From: JAFAMB01 sp963775805
GTDB taxonomy: Bacteria > Verrucomicrobiota > Verrucomicrobiia > Chthoniobacterales > JAFAMB01
Length of the DNA stretch: 64,000 nt
Reading direction: 5' to 3'
Assembly (NCBI GenBank): GCA_963775805.1
Contig: CAVZKG010000001.1
Span: forward strand, 558,001 to 622,000
This document shows, in pieces, positions 9,191 to 17,192 of this stretch (its first letter is position 1; each line of letters starts with the position of its first letter). Made by a program: the position numbers and the translations under genes. Below the pieces are notes generated by a model. It ran no database searches, was not told where the DNA came from, and worked only from the letters and a program-made list of their open reading frames with translations.

Positions 9191-9969
9191 GGTCTTGGGC
9201 TAACGGATCCCGTGGGCTGTATTTGCGCCTCAAGAAACTTGCCTGCATTCGGGCCGGTAGGCGTGCTTCTCAAATCCACTGTCGGTGTGACCGAGAGCCC
9301 AACGAAGAGCGGCAGCCTTTCAGGGTCGTAGTTCATCAAGTCGATGCGCACCGGCAGTCGCTGCACCACCTTAACGAAATTGCCTGTCGCGTTCTGTGCC
9401 GGCAGCAAAGCCAGCGTGGACCCAGTACCCATAGTGAAACCGGTAATCCGCCCCTGGAAGACATGTTTGCCGCCGTACATATCCAGCTCCAGGTCTACAT
9501 GTTGGCCGATCCGCAACTTGCGGAGCTGGGTCTCCTTAAAATTCGCGTCTATCCAGATGTCACGCAGCGAGCGGATGGCCATGACGCTCTGGCCAGTCTG
9601 GAGATTGTCGCCGGGATTCACATCGCGGCGGGTGATAACACCGTCAATCTCCGCGTAGACCGTGCAATAGCTTAAATTGAGTTCTGCTTTATCGAGATCG
9701 CTTTGAGCCTGTACCACGTTGGTTTCAGCTACTTTTAAGCTTGGCGCGGTGTTGACGATCTTGGTGTTAAACGCGCGGATGACAAGTGGGATCCCTATGA
9801 AAAGAAGGACGGCCGCCACTAATGTCCCCACCGCGATCTGCCAATGGCGACGTTTACGGGTCGGCTTGACCGCTGGTTTCGATAATTGATCCGAAACTGC
9901 CAGTTTGTCAGGTGACCCGAGATTTGATGGTTCAGTTTCCACAAGCTTATCAGATGTTTGCGTCCCCAT
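9187..9969 (-). CDS. emrA: EmrA/HlyD-type membrane-fusion protein with an internal deletion
   Basis: Membrane-fusion proteins of this family link an EmrB exporter to the outer membrane and usually have about 380-400 residues. This one has 260. The cytoplasmic tail and single membrane anchor (about residues 44-68) are present. The chain then jumps almost directly to the end of the alpha-hairpin and the second lipoyl half (AELNLSYCTVYAEIDGVITRRDVNPG) and the beta-barrel (NATGNFVKVVQRLPVRIDL). The first lipoyl half, normally with a DDAYV..VSPQVSG-like motif just after the anchor, and most of the coiled-coil hairpin are missing. The reading frame stays open, which points to an in-frame deletion rather than a sequencing error. 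It is coupled to emrB by a 4-bp overlap. It may be non-functional. Confidence 0.85.
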   Translation of the reverse strand: MGTQTSDKLVETEPSNLGSPDKLAVSDQLSKPAVKPTRKRRHWQIAVGTLVAAVLLFIGIPLVIRAFNTKIVNTAPSLKVAETNVVQAQSDLDKAELNLSYCTVYAEIDGVITRRDVNPGDNLQTGQSVMAIRSLRDIWIDANFKETQLRKLRIGQHVDLELDMYGGKHVFQGRITGFTMGTGSTLALLPAQNATGNFVKVVQRLPVRIDLMNYDPERLPLFVGLSVTPTVDLRSTPTGPNAGKFLEAQIQPTGSVSPRP

Positions 9970-10003
9970 GGTGTCGGTGGTCGATTTAGAGCTGGACGTA
10001 GTC

Positions 10004-10657
10004 CTAACAAGGCGCTCGCCCTAAGGCCAGGTAGACTGCCTTGTTTTTGACTGTTCCCTCGTCTCGGATCTTGACTCGCAAAGCGTCGAAAAACACCACC
10101 GGATACATCCTCTCCAGGGGCCGGCTCTGCCACTCCACAACGTCTTGGAGCACTGAATCGGTTATCGTGCTGATCAAATCCGCTGAGACCTCCACCTTGT
10201 ATTGCTCTTCGAGAAAGCTTTGGATCTCTCTAACCGTCATCCCTTGGCCGTACATGGCGATGATCTTCGAATCAAAGCCTCCGAAGCGACGTTGCCCTTT
10301 GCGGATGAACTGTGGAGAGAACTCTCCTGTCCGGTCTCTGGGAACCTCGATCTCCAAGTTCCCATCCTCACTGACCAGTGTCTTTTTACTGGTCCCGTTG
10401 CGATGGTTCTCTCTGGCCTGACCGACTTCGAGCTTGGGCGCCTGGCCCTTCTCATAGCCAAGATAATGCGTCATCTCGGTCCCAAGCACCCGTTCGTAGA
10501 GTCGCTTGGTCAGCTCTTCCATAATCCCTCCAGCGCCGGTCAGGTCCTCAGGCTTCTGATAATCCTTCAACAGCTCTTCGATGATCGCTGGATCTATCCC
10601 TGACTTCTTCGATTCTTTGGCTCCTTGGCTTTCTTTTTTTGCTTTGGTCACTTCCAT
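10004..10657 (-). pseudogene. IS256-family transposase, C-terminal half lost
   Basis: The first 210 residues are a clear IS256-type DDE transposase: ELLKDYQKPEDLTGAGGIM, the YLGYEKG motif, GTSKKTL, and Asp191 in VVFFDALRVKIRDEG, which is the first catalytic Asp. After NKAVYLALG the frame runs into unrelated sequence and stops. Members have about 400 residues, so the second catalytic Asp, the Glu and the right end of the element are gone. The break lies at about 10020, just upstream of the truncated emrA. The left end is still present (next entry). The fragment cannot transpose. Confidence 0.9.
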
Positions 10658-10682
10658 CTCTTTATCTCAGGTTGTGACCCAC

Positions 10683-10706
10683 ACACAATTTTTTCGACAC
10701 CCTCCC
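10683..10706 (-). mobile_element. Left terminal inverted repeat of the IS256-type remnant
   Basis: Read on the minus strand, the bases upstream of the transposase start give GGGTGTCGAAAAAATTGTG, which has the look of an IS256-family inverted repeat and sits about 25-50 bp before the ATG, as in complete elements. The matching right end was not found, in line with loss of the right half of the element. Confidence 0.6.
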
Positions 10707-10790
10707 CCTTGTTGCAGAATAGGCCCAGTTGTCCAATCAAGGGTTTCCGCCCAAGTTGATATCGCAACAGTTACCCGTGTATTGAACCTT

Positions 10791-11243
10791 ATGTGTTACC
10801 GATGTTCTGAACCTGCACCGGGTCCAATCCAAAAGCCGAATCGCGTGCTTATCGTCGGCGCGGGAACAATGGGGACACAAATCGCCGTGCAATGCGCTGG
10901 CCGCGGACGTTTTGTCCTGCTCTATGATAGCGCCCTCGCTGCTCTGGAACTGGCTTCAGGCCGCCTGGAGCAACTCGCCCTGGACCTTGCCTCAAAAGGC
11001 CTGCTCGGCGCAAGCAACCCTCCCGACGCACTCGCACGGATTCAGCCTTGCACGGATATAGCCGTCGCCAAGCATGCCGCCATCGTCATCGAATGTGTCC
11101 CTGAAAATCTGGAGCTCAAAAAAAGCGTATTCGAACAATTGGGACATCACTGTCCGCCGGAAACCATCTATGCAACGAACACATCTTCAATCGCGGATTT
11201 TATCAGTACCCTTATCCCTCGTACGCCTCACCCGGCTTTCTAA
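10791..11243 (+). pseudogene. 3-hydroxyacyl-CoA dehydrogenase, N-terminal NAD-binding fragment
   Basis: Residues 20-150 form the Rossmann half of a 3-hydroxyacyl-CoA dehydrogenase, an enzyme that oxidises 3-hydroxyacyl-CoA to the 3-keto form in beta-oxidation. Visible motifs are RVLIVGAGTMGTQIAVQCA (GxGxMG), the acidic end of strand 2 (LLYD), VIECVPENLELKKSVF and TIYATNTSS. The family continues with a C-terminal helical dimerisation domain; here the protein ends after 150 residues at IPRTPHPAF. The ATG at 10791 was preferred over the longer frame from 10581 because the extra residues lie inside the IS256 end. It begins about 85 bp from that remnant, so the insertion or its deletion may have damaged the locus. 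Confidence 0.8.
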
Positions 11244-11502
11244 CCGCCGGCACCCTTCCCTCGAAACAATCTGACTAAACATCCAAACACACTCGAGGCG
11301 CTCGGCGGCCTCGGGAGATGTCTGCACTGTTGGCGCGAACCTAAGATCAATCGCCCTCGAACGCGTCGTCGTCCTCGATTCGAGGTTCACCGTTTTGGCG
11401 TTCGGTGCCAGTGTCAAAAGGCTTCCGGTCCTCGATCGAGGCCGTTAAAAGCGCATTGACTCACCCAACTCGTCTCCGGCGAACGCCGAACGGTGAACGC
11501 CC

Positions 11503-12993
11503 CTACCCTACCTCCACACCAATCCCAACCTCCGTCTCCGTCGCATCTTTGTGGTGAATCAATCTCTCTGCCATTCCCCTCTGTGACCTCCCATTTCGGA
11601 CCAGGATCGTGCACAGCCCAACGCAGACCACCTCGAGCGCCACAACAATACCGAGGCTTAAGCGAAACGCTTCCTTGTACTCGAACGCCCCGGGCTCTGT
11701 TCCAATCCTCGAAAAAAAGATTCCGCCAATCGCGGCGGCGCCAAACCCGGCACCCAACTGCAGTACCGATGTTACCACTCCGGACGCCAATCCTGCCTTC
11801 GACTTATCCACTGCTGAAAGCACCACCCTCACAACCGACGGCAACACAAAGCCTTGCCCAATCCCGGCACAAGAGAGTCCACAGTAAAACAACAGATCCG
11901 GTTGCAACGAGCGCGCTAACGCCAAGATCGCGAAAGTAAACCCTGCTGCCATCATCCCAAATCCGAGTGTCAACACATGATTGCCGACCCTGCGCGCCAC
12001 CGTCGAAGACAAAGGTGACCCAATCACAAAACCAGCTGTGTAGGGCATAATCGCGAGACCTGATTCAAGAGGAGACCAATGCAAGCCGCTTTGAAGATAA
12101 ACGCCGTAGGTCATGAAATAGACGCTTAGGCAATAAAACAGGAATGCCAGCATCAACCCGATCGCGAATGTCCGGTTCTTGAACAGGCTGAGATCAACCA
12201 GCGGCTCTTTTCCTGCCAAGAGCATTCGCTGTTCAGTCCGGACAAACAGCCAGAACACCGGCACACTTGCAGCGAACGAAACATAGGTCCAAAGCGGCCA
12301 CCCGGATTCGCGACCAAGCGTAAGTGGTACAATCACAAGTGCGAGGCACAATGACACTAGCCCGACTCCGGGCAGATCGAGTTTCTCTTCCCGTCTGCCA
12401 TCCGATTCCGGAACAAAGAACCACGCGCCGACGAGCGCCAAAATCCCAATCGGCAGATTCACCAGAAAGATCGACTGCCAGCCTAATCCGAATGGATGCA
12501 AAGTAATTAATAACCCGCCTCCAAGCTGCCCGACAACCGACGAAATTCCGAAAACAAAACCATAAATCCCCATCACTTTCGCCTGTTCGGATGCCGAGAA
12601 GAGCGTCCGTATGCTTGCCAGCACCTGGGGCGCCAGCACCGCAGCAGCCGTTGCCTGCACGATTCTCCCGGCGATCAGCCAAGCACCGCTCGGTGCCAAC
12701 CCGCATAAAAGCGAGGCCAACGTAAATCCAGCCAAACCAATCATGAAGATTCGCTTCCTGCCAAATAGATCACCAAGCCGTCCACCCGTGATCAAGAGAG
12801 TCGCGTACACCGCTGCATATGCCGAAATGATCAATTGCAACACTGCGCCATCGGTGTGAAGACCGGCGCGAATCGAAGGCAGCGCCAGATTCACAATAAA
12901 ATAATCGAGCGGCGGTAGAAACGCGCCCGTCAACAAAACCAGAAGCGCCACCCCCCTGTGACCGGACCAACTTCTACTCACGCTCTTGTGCAT
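11503..12993 (-). CDS. MFS exporter, DHA2-like drug resistance family
   Basis: This 496-residue inner-membrane exporter has about 14 hydrophobic segments. TGAFLPPLDYFIVNLALPSI is the first-helix motif of 14-TM drug exporters, GGRLGDLFGRKRIF is MFS motif A, and AGRIVQATAAAVLAPQ is the helix-4 region. It is a different subtype from the EmrB gene at 7.5 kb and has no fusion-protein partner. The last 20 or so residues (HHKDATETEVGIGVEVG) are encoded by a sequence resembling the dispersed CACAGAG/CACCACAAAG intergenic repeat, so the C-terminus may have been extended by read-through into a repeat. A perfect TetR-type palindrome lies 10 bp before the ATG and suggests repression by a TetR-family protein encoded elsewhere. 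Confidence 0.9.
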   Translation of the reverse strand: MHKSVSRSWSGHRGVALLVLLTGAFLPPLDYFIVNLALPSIRAGLHTDGAVLQLIISAYAAVYATLLITGGRLGDLFGRKRIFMIGLAGFTLASLLCGLAPSGAWLIAGRIVQATAAAVLAPQVLASIRTLFSASEQAKVMGIYGFVFGISSVVGQLGGGLLITLHPFGLGWQSIFLVNLPIGILALVGAWFFVPESDGRREEKLDLPGVGLVSLCLALVIVPLTLGRESGWPLWTYVSFAASVPVFWLFVRTEQRMLLAGKEPLVDLSLFKNRTFAIGLMLAFLFYCLSVYFMTYGVYLQSGLHWSPLESGLAIMPYTAGFVIGSPLSSTVARRVGNHVLTLGFGMMAAGFTFAILALARSLQPDLLFYCGLSCAGIGQGFVLPSVVRVVLSAVDKSKAGLASGVVTSVLQLGAGFGAAAIGGIFFSRIGTEPGAFEYKEAFRLSLGIVVALEVVCVGLCTILVRNGRSQRGMAERLIHHKDATETEVGIGVEVG

Positions 12994-13002
12994 CGGCGAC
13001 TC

Positions 13003-13018
13003 TTGACCGATCGGTCAA
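13003..13018. promoter_or_regulatory. 16-bp perfect palindrome, candidate TetR-family operator
   Basis: TTGACCGATCGGTCAA is a perfect 16-bp palindrome 10 bp upstream of the MFS exporter start. The core GACCGATCGGTC is of the kind bound by TetR-family repressors such as NemR, which control drug or electrophile efflux and detoxification genes. A repressor bound here would cover the ribosome-binding site region. No TetR gene is visible in the window, so the regulator would act in trans. Confidence 0.6.
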
Positions 13019-13150
13019 ATTTGTCAAATCTTCCTTCCCTAATTCCGCTACTCCGCCACTCCTTGTTGTCGATCCCAACCCCTGTACCACCACTGAGGTT
13101 CAACCTCGTGGCGATTGCTCCGGACGTCGTCCCCAGAGGGCGCGCTCGAT

Positions 13151-13194
13151 ATTCGCCGACACGCCCATACTCCCGTACGCCGACACCGCATCCA
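13151..13194. repeat. 44-bp dispersed repeat, copy 1
   Basis: A 44-bp segment starting ATTCGCCGACACGCCCATAC matches the segment at 37162-37205 at 40 of 44 positions, in the same orientation on the + strand. Inside, short CGCCCATAC-like units are themselves repeated. Both copies lie in short intergenic gaps just upstream of a + strand gene. Confidence 0.8.
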
Positions 13195-13220
13195 TCCGTT
13201 TGTGGTAGAATATTACCTCT

Positions 13221-14129
13221 GTGACCTCCATGCCCCTCCTCCATTCCAGAGGGTTGACCCCTTCTCAAATCGACCTCCTCGAGACCGTCACGTTCGATCT
13301 CGCCCAGATACCCGGTGTCAACGCCGTAGTCCTGGGCGGCTCCTTCGCTCGCGGCACCGCCCGTCCCGACTCAGACATCGATATCGCCCTCTATTACGCC
13401 GAATCATCGCCACCTGACCTCGAAGCGATCCGGCACACCGCCGAAAAGATCTCTCTTCCGAACCATCCGCCCACTCTCTCCGGATACTACCAATGGGGAC
13501 CCTGGGTCAACGGCGGCGCCTGGATACACACCTCCGCCGGCAAACTCGATCTTCTGTACCGCAACAGCGACCAGGTCCAACGTGTGATCGAGGATTGCGA
13601 GAAAGGCATAACTGAACATGACTACTACCAACAGCCTACCTTCGGTTTCGTCAGTGTCATTTACCTCGCTGAAACCAAATGCAACATCCCGCTCGTAGAC
13701 TCTCAAAACCTCTTGGCATCGCTCAAACTCCGGATTCAAACTTATCCACCTAATCTGCAGGAGAAGCTCATTCGCGATAGCCTGACCACCGCCGAATTCA
13801 CACTTATTCACGCACACGGCTTCGCCGAGCGCGGCGATAAACTTAACACATTGGGCTGCCTCACCAAAATTGCCTATGCCCTTTCACAGGCGCTTTTCGC
13901 TCTGAACAAAGAGTACTACTTCGGGGACAAAGGTTGCCTGGAAGCGATCGACCGTTTCCCGATTAAACCGGGTGCCTATTACCACAGAGTCACGAAATCA
14001 CTAACATTCACCTCGGCCTCTGAAAACGAGTTTAAAAATGCGACCAAACATTTTCAACTATTATGGGAAGAAATTATCACTCTCGCGGAAGGCCGTTACA
14101 CACCACGCTTCGGGCTTCCGGAACTATGA
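13221..14129 (+). CDS. Nucleotidyltransferase-fold protein with helical C-terminal domain
   Basis: The N-terminal 115 residues carry the polymerase-beta-type nucleotidyltransferase signature: LGGSFARGTARPDSDIDIAL, with the GS at 40-41 and metal-binding Asp52 and Asp54, and a likely third Asp in GKLDLLYR. The remainder is mostly helical, as in aminoglycoside nucleotidyltransferases and in larger nucleotidyltransferase/DUF4037-like proteins. Such proteins transfer an NMP to a small molecule, RNA or protein; the acceptor is not visible here. The start at 13221 has an in-frame alternative at 13230. It stands alone between two intergenic repeats. It is not an obvious toxin-antitoxin pair because no HEPN partner adjoins it. 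Confidence 0.8.
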   Translation: MTSMPLLHSRGLTPSQIDLLETVTFDLAQIPGVNAVVLGGSFARGTARPDSDIDIALYYAESSPPDLEAIRHTAEKISLPNHPPTLSGYYQWGPWVNGGAWIHTSAGKLDLLYRNSDQVQRVIEDCEKGITEHDYYQQPTFGFVSVIYLAETKCNIPLVDSQNLLASLKLRIQTYPPNLQEKLIRDSLTTAEFTLIHAHGFAERGDKLNTLGCLTKIAYALSQALFALNKEYYFGDKGCLEAIDRFPIKPGAYYHRVTKSLTFTSASENEFKNATKHFQLLWEEIITLAEGRYTPRFGLPEL

Positions 14130-14273
14130 CGACAAAGGTTTTCAAACCTATTAAGATCCAATTTCGTCTCGAGTTATATAGTGCGTTGCCGATCGATTTA
14201 TTCTACCTGTTTTCAATTCTAAGCAGAATTCGGCGATTGTTTCCAGATACACGCACCCCTCGGCGCTTATCTC

Positions 14274-14345
14274 CCGAGCCGCTCCATGAGCGGCTCGGCA
14301 GCCCTAAAATCTCGCGAGCGTTTTGGCTCGTGAGATTTTCGGGCT
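14274..14345. repeat. Double-hairpin intergenic repeat, copy 1
   Basis: Two adjacent stem-loops lie between convergent genes. The first pairs CCGAGCCGCTC (14274-14284) with GAGCGGCTCGG (14288-14298) around a 3-base loop. The second pairs AGCCC at 14300 and the following AAAATCTCGCGAGC with GCTCGTGAGATTTT and GGGCT ending at 14345, with only two mismatched positions in a 20-bp stem. Read on the minus strand, the order and sequence of both hairpins match those at 59728-59771. It may end transcription from both sides, and it may belong to a REP-like family. Confidence 0.75.
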
Positions 14346-14691
14346 AGCGAAGCGGTCTTACTTCAACGGTCGCACCGTATACAAGGCACGGGTTACCCTT
14401 CGCAATCTCCGTCGCTTCCTCAAGACCATCTGCATAGATGAACCAATAACCTCCAATCGCCTCTTTCGATTCTGGAAACGGCCCATCCATAACAAGGCTT
14501 TTCGGCCCAATGATCCTGCCCGTTTGCCCCAGCTCAGATCCGTTTTCCATCTTTCCCTCATTGCAGAGTCGCTCGAACCACGCAGTGAATTCGGCCGACA
14601 TTTTCTGAATCTCTGCGGGCGCGAGAAACGTATTCCAACAGGCGCCCCTGGAAAGCACCAGGTATTTTGATCTGCTCGATTTCGTGTCCAT
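14344..14691 (-). CDS. YCII/DGPF-domain protein
   Basis: The protein has the YCII-related (DGPF) fold: YLVLSRG at the N-terminus, the signature LVMDGPFPESKEAIGGYWF, and a closing strand LVYGATVEVRPL. Such small proteins often accompany ECF sigma factors, but no sigma gene is adjacent here and the function is unknown. The start at 14691 (MDTKSSRSKYLV) was chosen over 14787 because it places the first strand near the N-terminus as in the family; the extra 32 upstream residues look non-coding. The stop overlaps the last bases of the double-hairpin element. Confidence 0.75.
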   Translation of the reverse strand: MDTKSSRSKYLVLSRGACWNTFLAPAEIQKMSAEFTAWFERLCNEGKMENGSELGQTGRIIGPKSLVMDGPFPESKEAIGGYWFIYADGLEEATEIAKGNPCLVYGATVEVRPLR

Positions 14692-14787
14692 AAACGGTTT
14701 CGCACTGCTTGCTTGGTTTCTATTAATCGATTGTTCAAAAATACGACGAACGGAACCGTGCGGCGAGGACATGCACGAGCAAAACAA

Positions 14788-15215
14788 TTACCGATCCAAG
14801 CCATTTGCCGGCACGACCCGATCAACGAACCCAGTTTTTGAATATTTCATGCCCCCTCTCAAGCGCCGAAGTCGTGCTCGAAATTTCGTTCTGATCTGAA
14901 GTGAAGCTGGGGCCCAAGAACATTGTTTGAAAGCGTTTGAGCGCTGAAAAACCCATTTTTAAAAATGAAATCTGCAAAGGCATCTTGCGCTTTGCAATTT
15001 TGTGTTAAGTCAGACGTTTGGATTCTACTGATAGCACTCTAACAATTCGATCGACCTCAATGCGTTTGCCGTTTCCGACCTAATTACAATTTCTAAAATG
15101 ACTCACAGCTTACAGTTGTGCGCGAAATTCAATTTGATAATCTCCCCGCTCATTAGCGCTCAAACGCTGACACTTAGATTGCAATTCTACACACCACATT
15201 TTGAAGCAAGTAACA
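14788..15215. other. Intergenic region without a recognisable gene
   Basis: AT-richer than its surroundings. It contains a 14-bp perfect palindrome CATTTTTAAAAATG at 14954-14967 and no ORF that I recognise on either strand. Confidence 0.4.
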
Positions 15216-15567
15216 ATGAATCCATTTCTCAAATCACTCGGCGCCCTGACTCTTTTCAAAAAGACTTTGACCCTGGAGCAGAATAACGGCGTTTCTTCGA
15301 TTACCTGCAATTCAACAGGCTGGAACGTGGGCGGAGGAATTGAATGGGCCTTCTTTCACAACTGGATCGCCCGAGCCGAATATACAGGCTGGAAGCCAAT
15401 CTTACTTCAAATTCCAAAACGTTCTGGCGGTTTCTGCGCGTACATGTCTCTGCAGCGAGTTCAACGCGACATCGCTCACCGCCGGGGGCAGGGGATTGTC
15501 CGATCTTGTAGTCGTTGGTAAACAGGCTTTAACGCTGCCGGCTGGTTATTTGTCGCACTGTAAATAG
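15216..15567 (+). pseudogene. Outer-membrane beta-barrel (OmpA/porin-like) C-terminal fragment, frameshifted
   Basis: One frame encodes GWNVGGGIEWAFFHNWIARA followed by EY, which is the penultimate strand-turn-strand pattern of OmpA-like small barrels (typically GW..GGG.E..F...W..K.EY). The expected next strand, QAGSQSYFKFQNVL, is found in the following frame from about 15370. A frameshift near 15365-15375 therefore separates them. Upstream, the remaining barrel strands and signal peptide are not recognisable. This is a decayed remnant beside the accessory island. Confidence 0.5.
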
Positions 15568-15585
15568 CCCTTCGATTCAAACATT

Positions 15586-16536
15586 TTACCAACCCGCTAC
15601 AAATCTACGCACTTGATCTTCGATCGGGCCGATATTCGATCTTTCTTCCAGAGATGCGTAGACATTTCCCCCCAAATCTGCCGGCATTTTCGCGCCAGCT
15701 TCTCGAACGATCAAAACATGATTTTCGCCTTTTGCGTTGATGAAATAGCCAGCTTCAAAAACTACATTGTCCCGCGGCACTGCCTTATCCGAGTGAGCGT
15801 CATCAGTCAGTTTATCGTCCTTTGTGAAGAGAAAAACCCCAGCAGTACAACGAGCAACGGCCTGCTGGATTTGCTGCAAGATGCTTTGACCTGGGGCGAA
15901 ATCCGTTTGCCAGTCAAGTACTGTTGCACCGATATCCGCTTTGAGAAACCGTTTTAGGTTGTTCGCGACGCCCGTGGAACTGCTGCAATAGCCGAGAAAT
16001 ACGTCACGCCGGTTCGATAATTCTTCTTTCCAATGATTGAAAGGGACGCGAAAGTTCCGCGTATCACGCCAAGCGCGGTCTGCGCTGGCCGGAAATACGC
16101 CGACTTGGCCGCGAAAACTCTGATCGAACACAACACGGCGCTGGACATCATCTTGTACCACCACCAACATTGGCAAGCCGAGTGTGTAAGCCATGGCTCC
16201 TTCGTAGTGGCAGTACTCGGTCGGGAGCTTCCACTTGCCTTGCGATGCGGCGAACTCCCAGCGCGGCAGTCCAATGATCGCCGCTCCGACGCATCGCCTC
16301 GCAACTTTATCCGCTGCAATCGCACTCCAAGCCTGCCCCGCTGCGAGTCCAGACCTTCCGCTAGGGTCATTAAAAATCTCTGCTATGTAACCTAGGCGCT
16401 CTATTTCCTCGACGATACCCCATTTCAAGTCATTTTGGTTCGGGGCAAGCCATTCATCAGCAGGCATGCTTATGTATATGCGTCTAATAATTGTCATGTT
16501 ATTGCTTGTTTGTTGAATATGACTTGATTCACTCAT
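15586..16536 (-). CDS. Two-module TIR-like nucleotide-binding protein, putative defence effector
   Basis: This 316-residue protein appears to have two alpha/beta modules. The C-terminal one (about residues 180-316) matches the TIR-like family PF10137: VFLGYCSSSTGVANNLKRFL, the conserved Glu in DNVVFEAGYFI, and the closing VLIVREAGAKMPADLGG. The N-terminal one (about residues 20-160) begins RRIYISMPADEW and has WGIVEEIERLGYIAEIF and GLPMLVVVQDD, also TIR-like or deoxyribosyltransferase-like in layout. PF10137 proteins occur as NAD-degrading effectors in CBASS and related anti-phage systems, but no cyclase or sensor gene is adjacent. The start at 16536 was chosen because it lies 2 bp after the stop of the upstream fragment; 16497 is an alternative. 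The function is inferred. Confidence 0.65.
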   Translation of the reverse strand: MSESSHIQQTSNNMTIIRRIYISMPADEWLAPNQNDLKWGIVEEIERLGYIAEIFNDPSGRSGLAAGQAWSAIAADKVARRCVGAAIIGLPRWEFAASQGKWKLPTEYCHYEGAMAYTLGLPMLVVVQDDVQRRVVFDQSFRGQVGVFPASADRAWRDTRNFRVPFNHWKEELSNRRDVFLGYCSSSTGVANNLKRFLKADIGATVLDWQTDFAPGQSILQQIQQAVARCTAGVFLFTKDDKLTDDAHSDKAVPRDNVVFEAGYFINAKGENHVLIVREAGAKMPADLGGNVYASLEERSNIGPIEDQVRRFVAGW

Positions 16537-16538
16537 TC

Positions 16539-17075
16539 CTATTGAGTGAACGTGCAACGGGGATAAGAAACAAAAAATCCTATGCGTCTATAACGAATCT
16601 TTTCGCTCGGTATAAATTCTGGAACAGAATGGTTATTAATGTATGCAGATGCAGATCCCTTTTTCAGTATCACTTTTAGTCGATTTACTTGACCGCCACC
16701 AGCGTTGATCACATCTTTATCGGTTGCCTGCCAACCGCCAATCCATTGGTCATTAATGAAATGGCTGATACGAAAGTTCTTGTTGGAGTTCACAAGAAAC
16801 AGATAATAATCTTTCTCGTACTCAGCCCAAAACACCAATCCACCCGACCACGCATTTCCAGAAGGTTTCATGTCCACGCTGATCTCGGCTTCATCAGTTG
16901 GCGCGCAGTTCAGAGCCGCGATTCCTTCTTCCTTGGTAGGCCAAATTGTAAACTGAGCGTCGCTTGCCTCCCAATGGGATGCATTTCCCTTGTCCCAGCA
17001 GCCTGAGGTAAATGCGTACGGATTATCAGTATACCTAACTGTAACAGTAGCACGTAGGGGAGGCTGCCCGTCATT
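16539..17075 (-). pseudogene. LamG/concanavalin-like domain protein, 5' end cut off by the IS21 element
   Basis: On the minus strand the frame is open from the IS21 end to 16539 and encodes a beta-rich domain. WSGGLVFWAEYEKDYYLFLV, ISHFINDQWIGGWQ and LKVILKKGSASAYINN resemble the concanavalin-like fold of DUF1080/LamG proteins, which bind or process glycans outside the cell. No start codon or signal peptide precedes it, and a stop lies within the IS end, so the gene is truncated at 17075. Its stop codon is 2 bp from the TIR-like gene start (TAGGAATG), so the two were probably co-translated. The missing part is not found beyond the right end of the IS. Confidence 0.6.
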
Positions 17076-17136
17076 TGTCAGCGATCAGTCAAAACCAGCC
17101 AGGAATAATCGAAATTAAGGGACTCAAAACCAGCCA
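17076..17136 (+). repeat. IS21 left end with two transposase-binding units
   Basis: Terminal TGTCAGCGATCAG followed by TCAAAACCAGCCA units at 17089-17101 and 17124-17136, 35 bp apart. Confidence 0.85.
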
Positions 17137-17192
17137 CTTTAAGGAAAGCAAAACAGCTCCATTGGACCGGGGAGAAATAGGTTCAATGGGGC

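Noticed and set aside
13221..14129. Nucleotidyltransferase as MNT half of a HEPN-MNT toxin-antitoxin system
   Set aside because: The protein is about three times longer than an MNT antitoxin and no HEPN gene adjoins it.
14954..14967. CATTTTTAAAAATG palindrome as an operator
   Set aside because: AT-rich palindromes arise easily by chance and no gene start is near.
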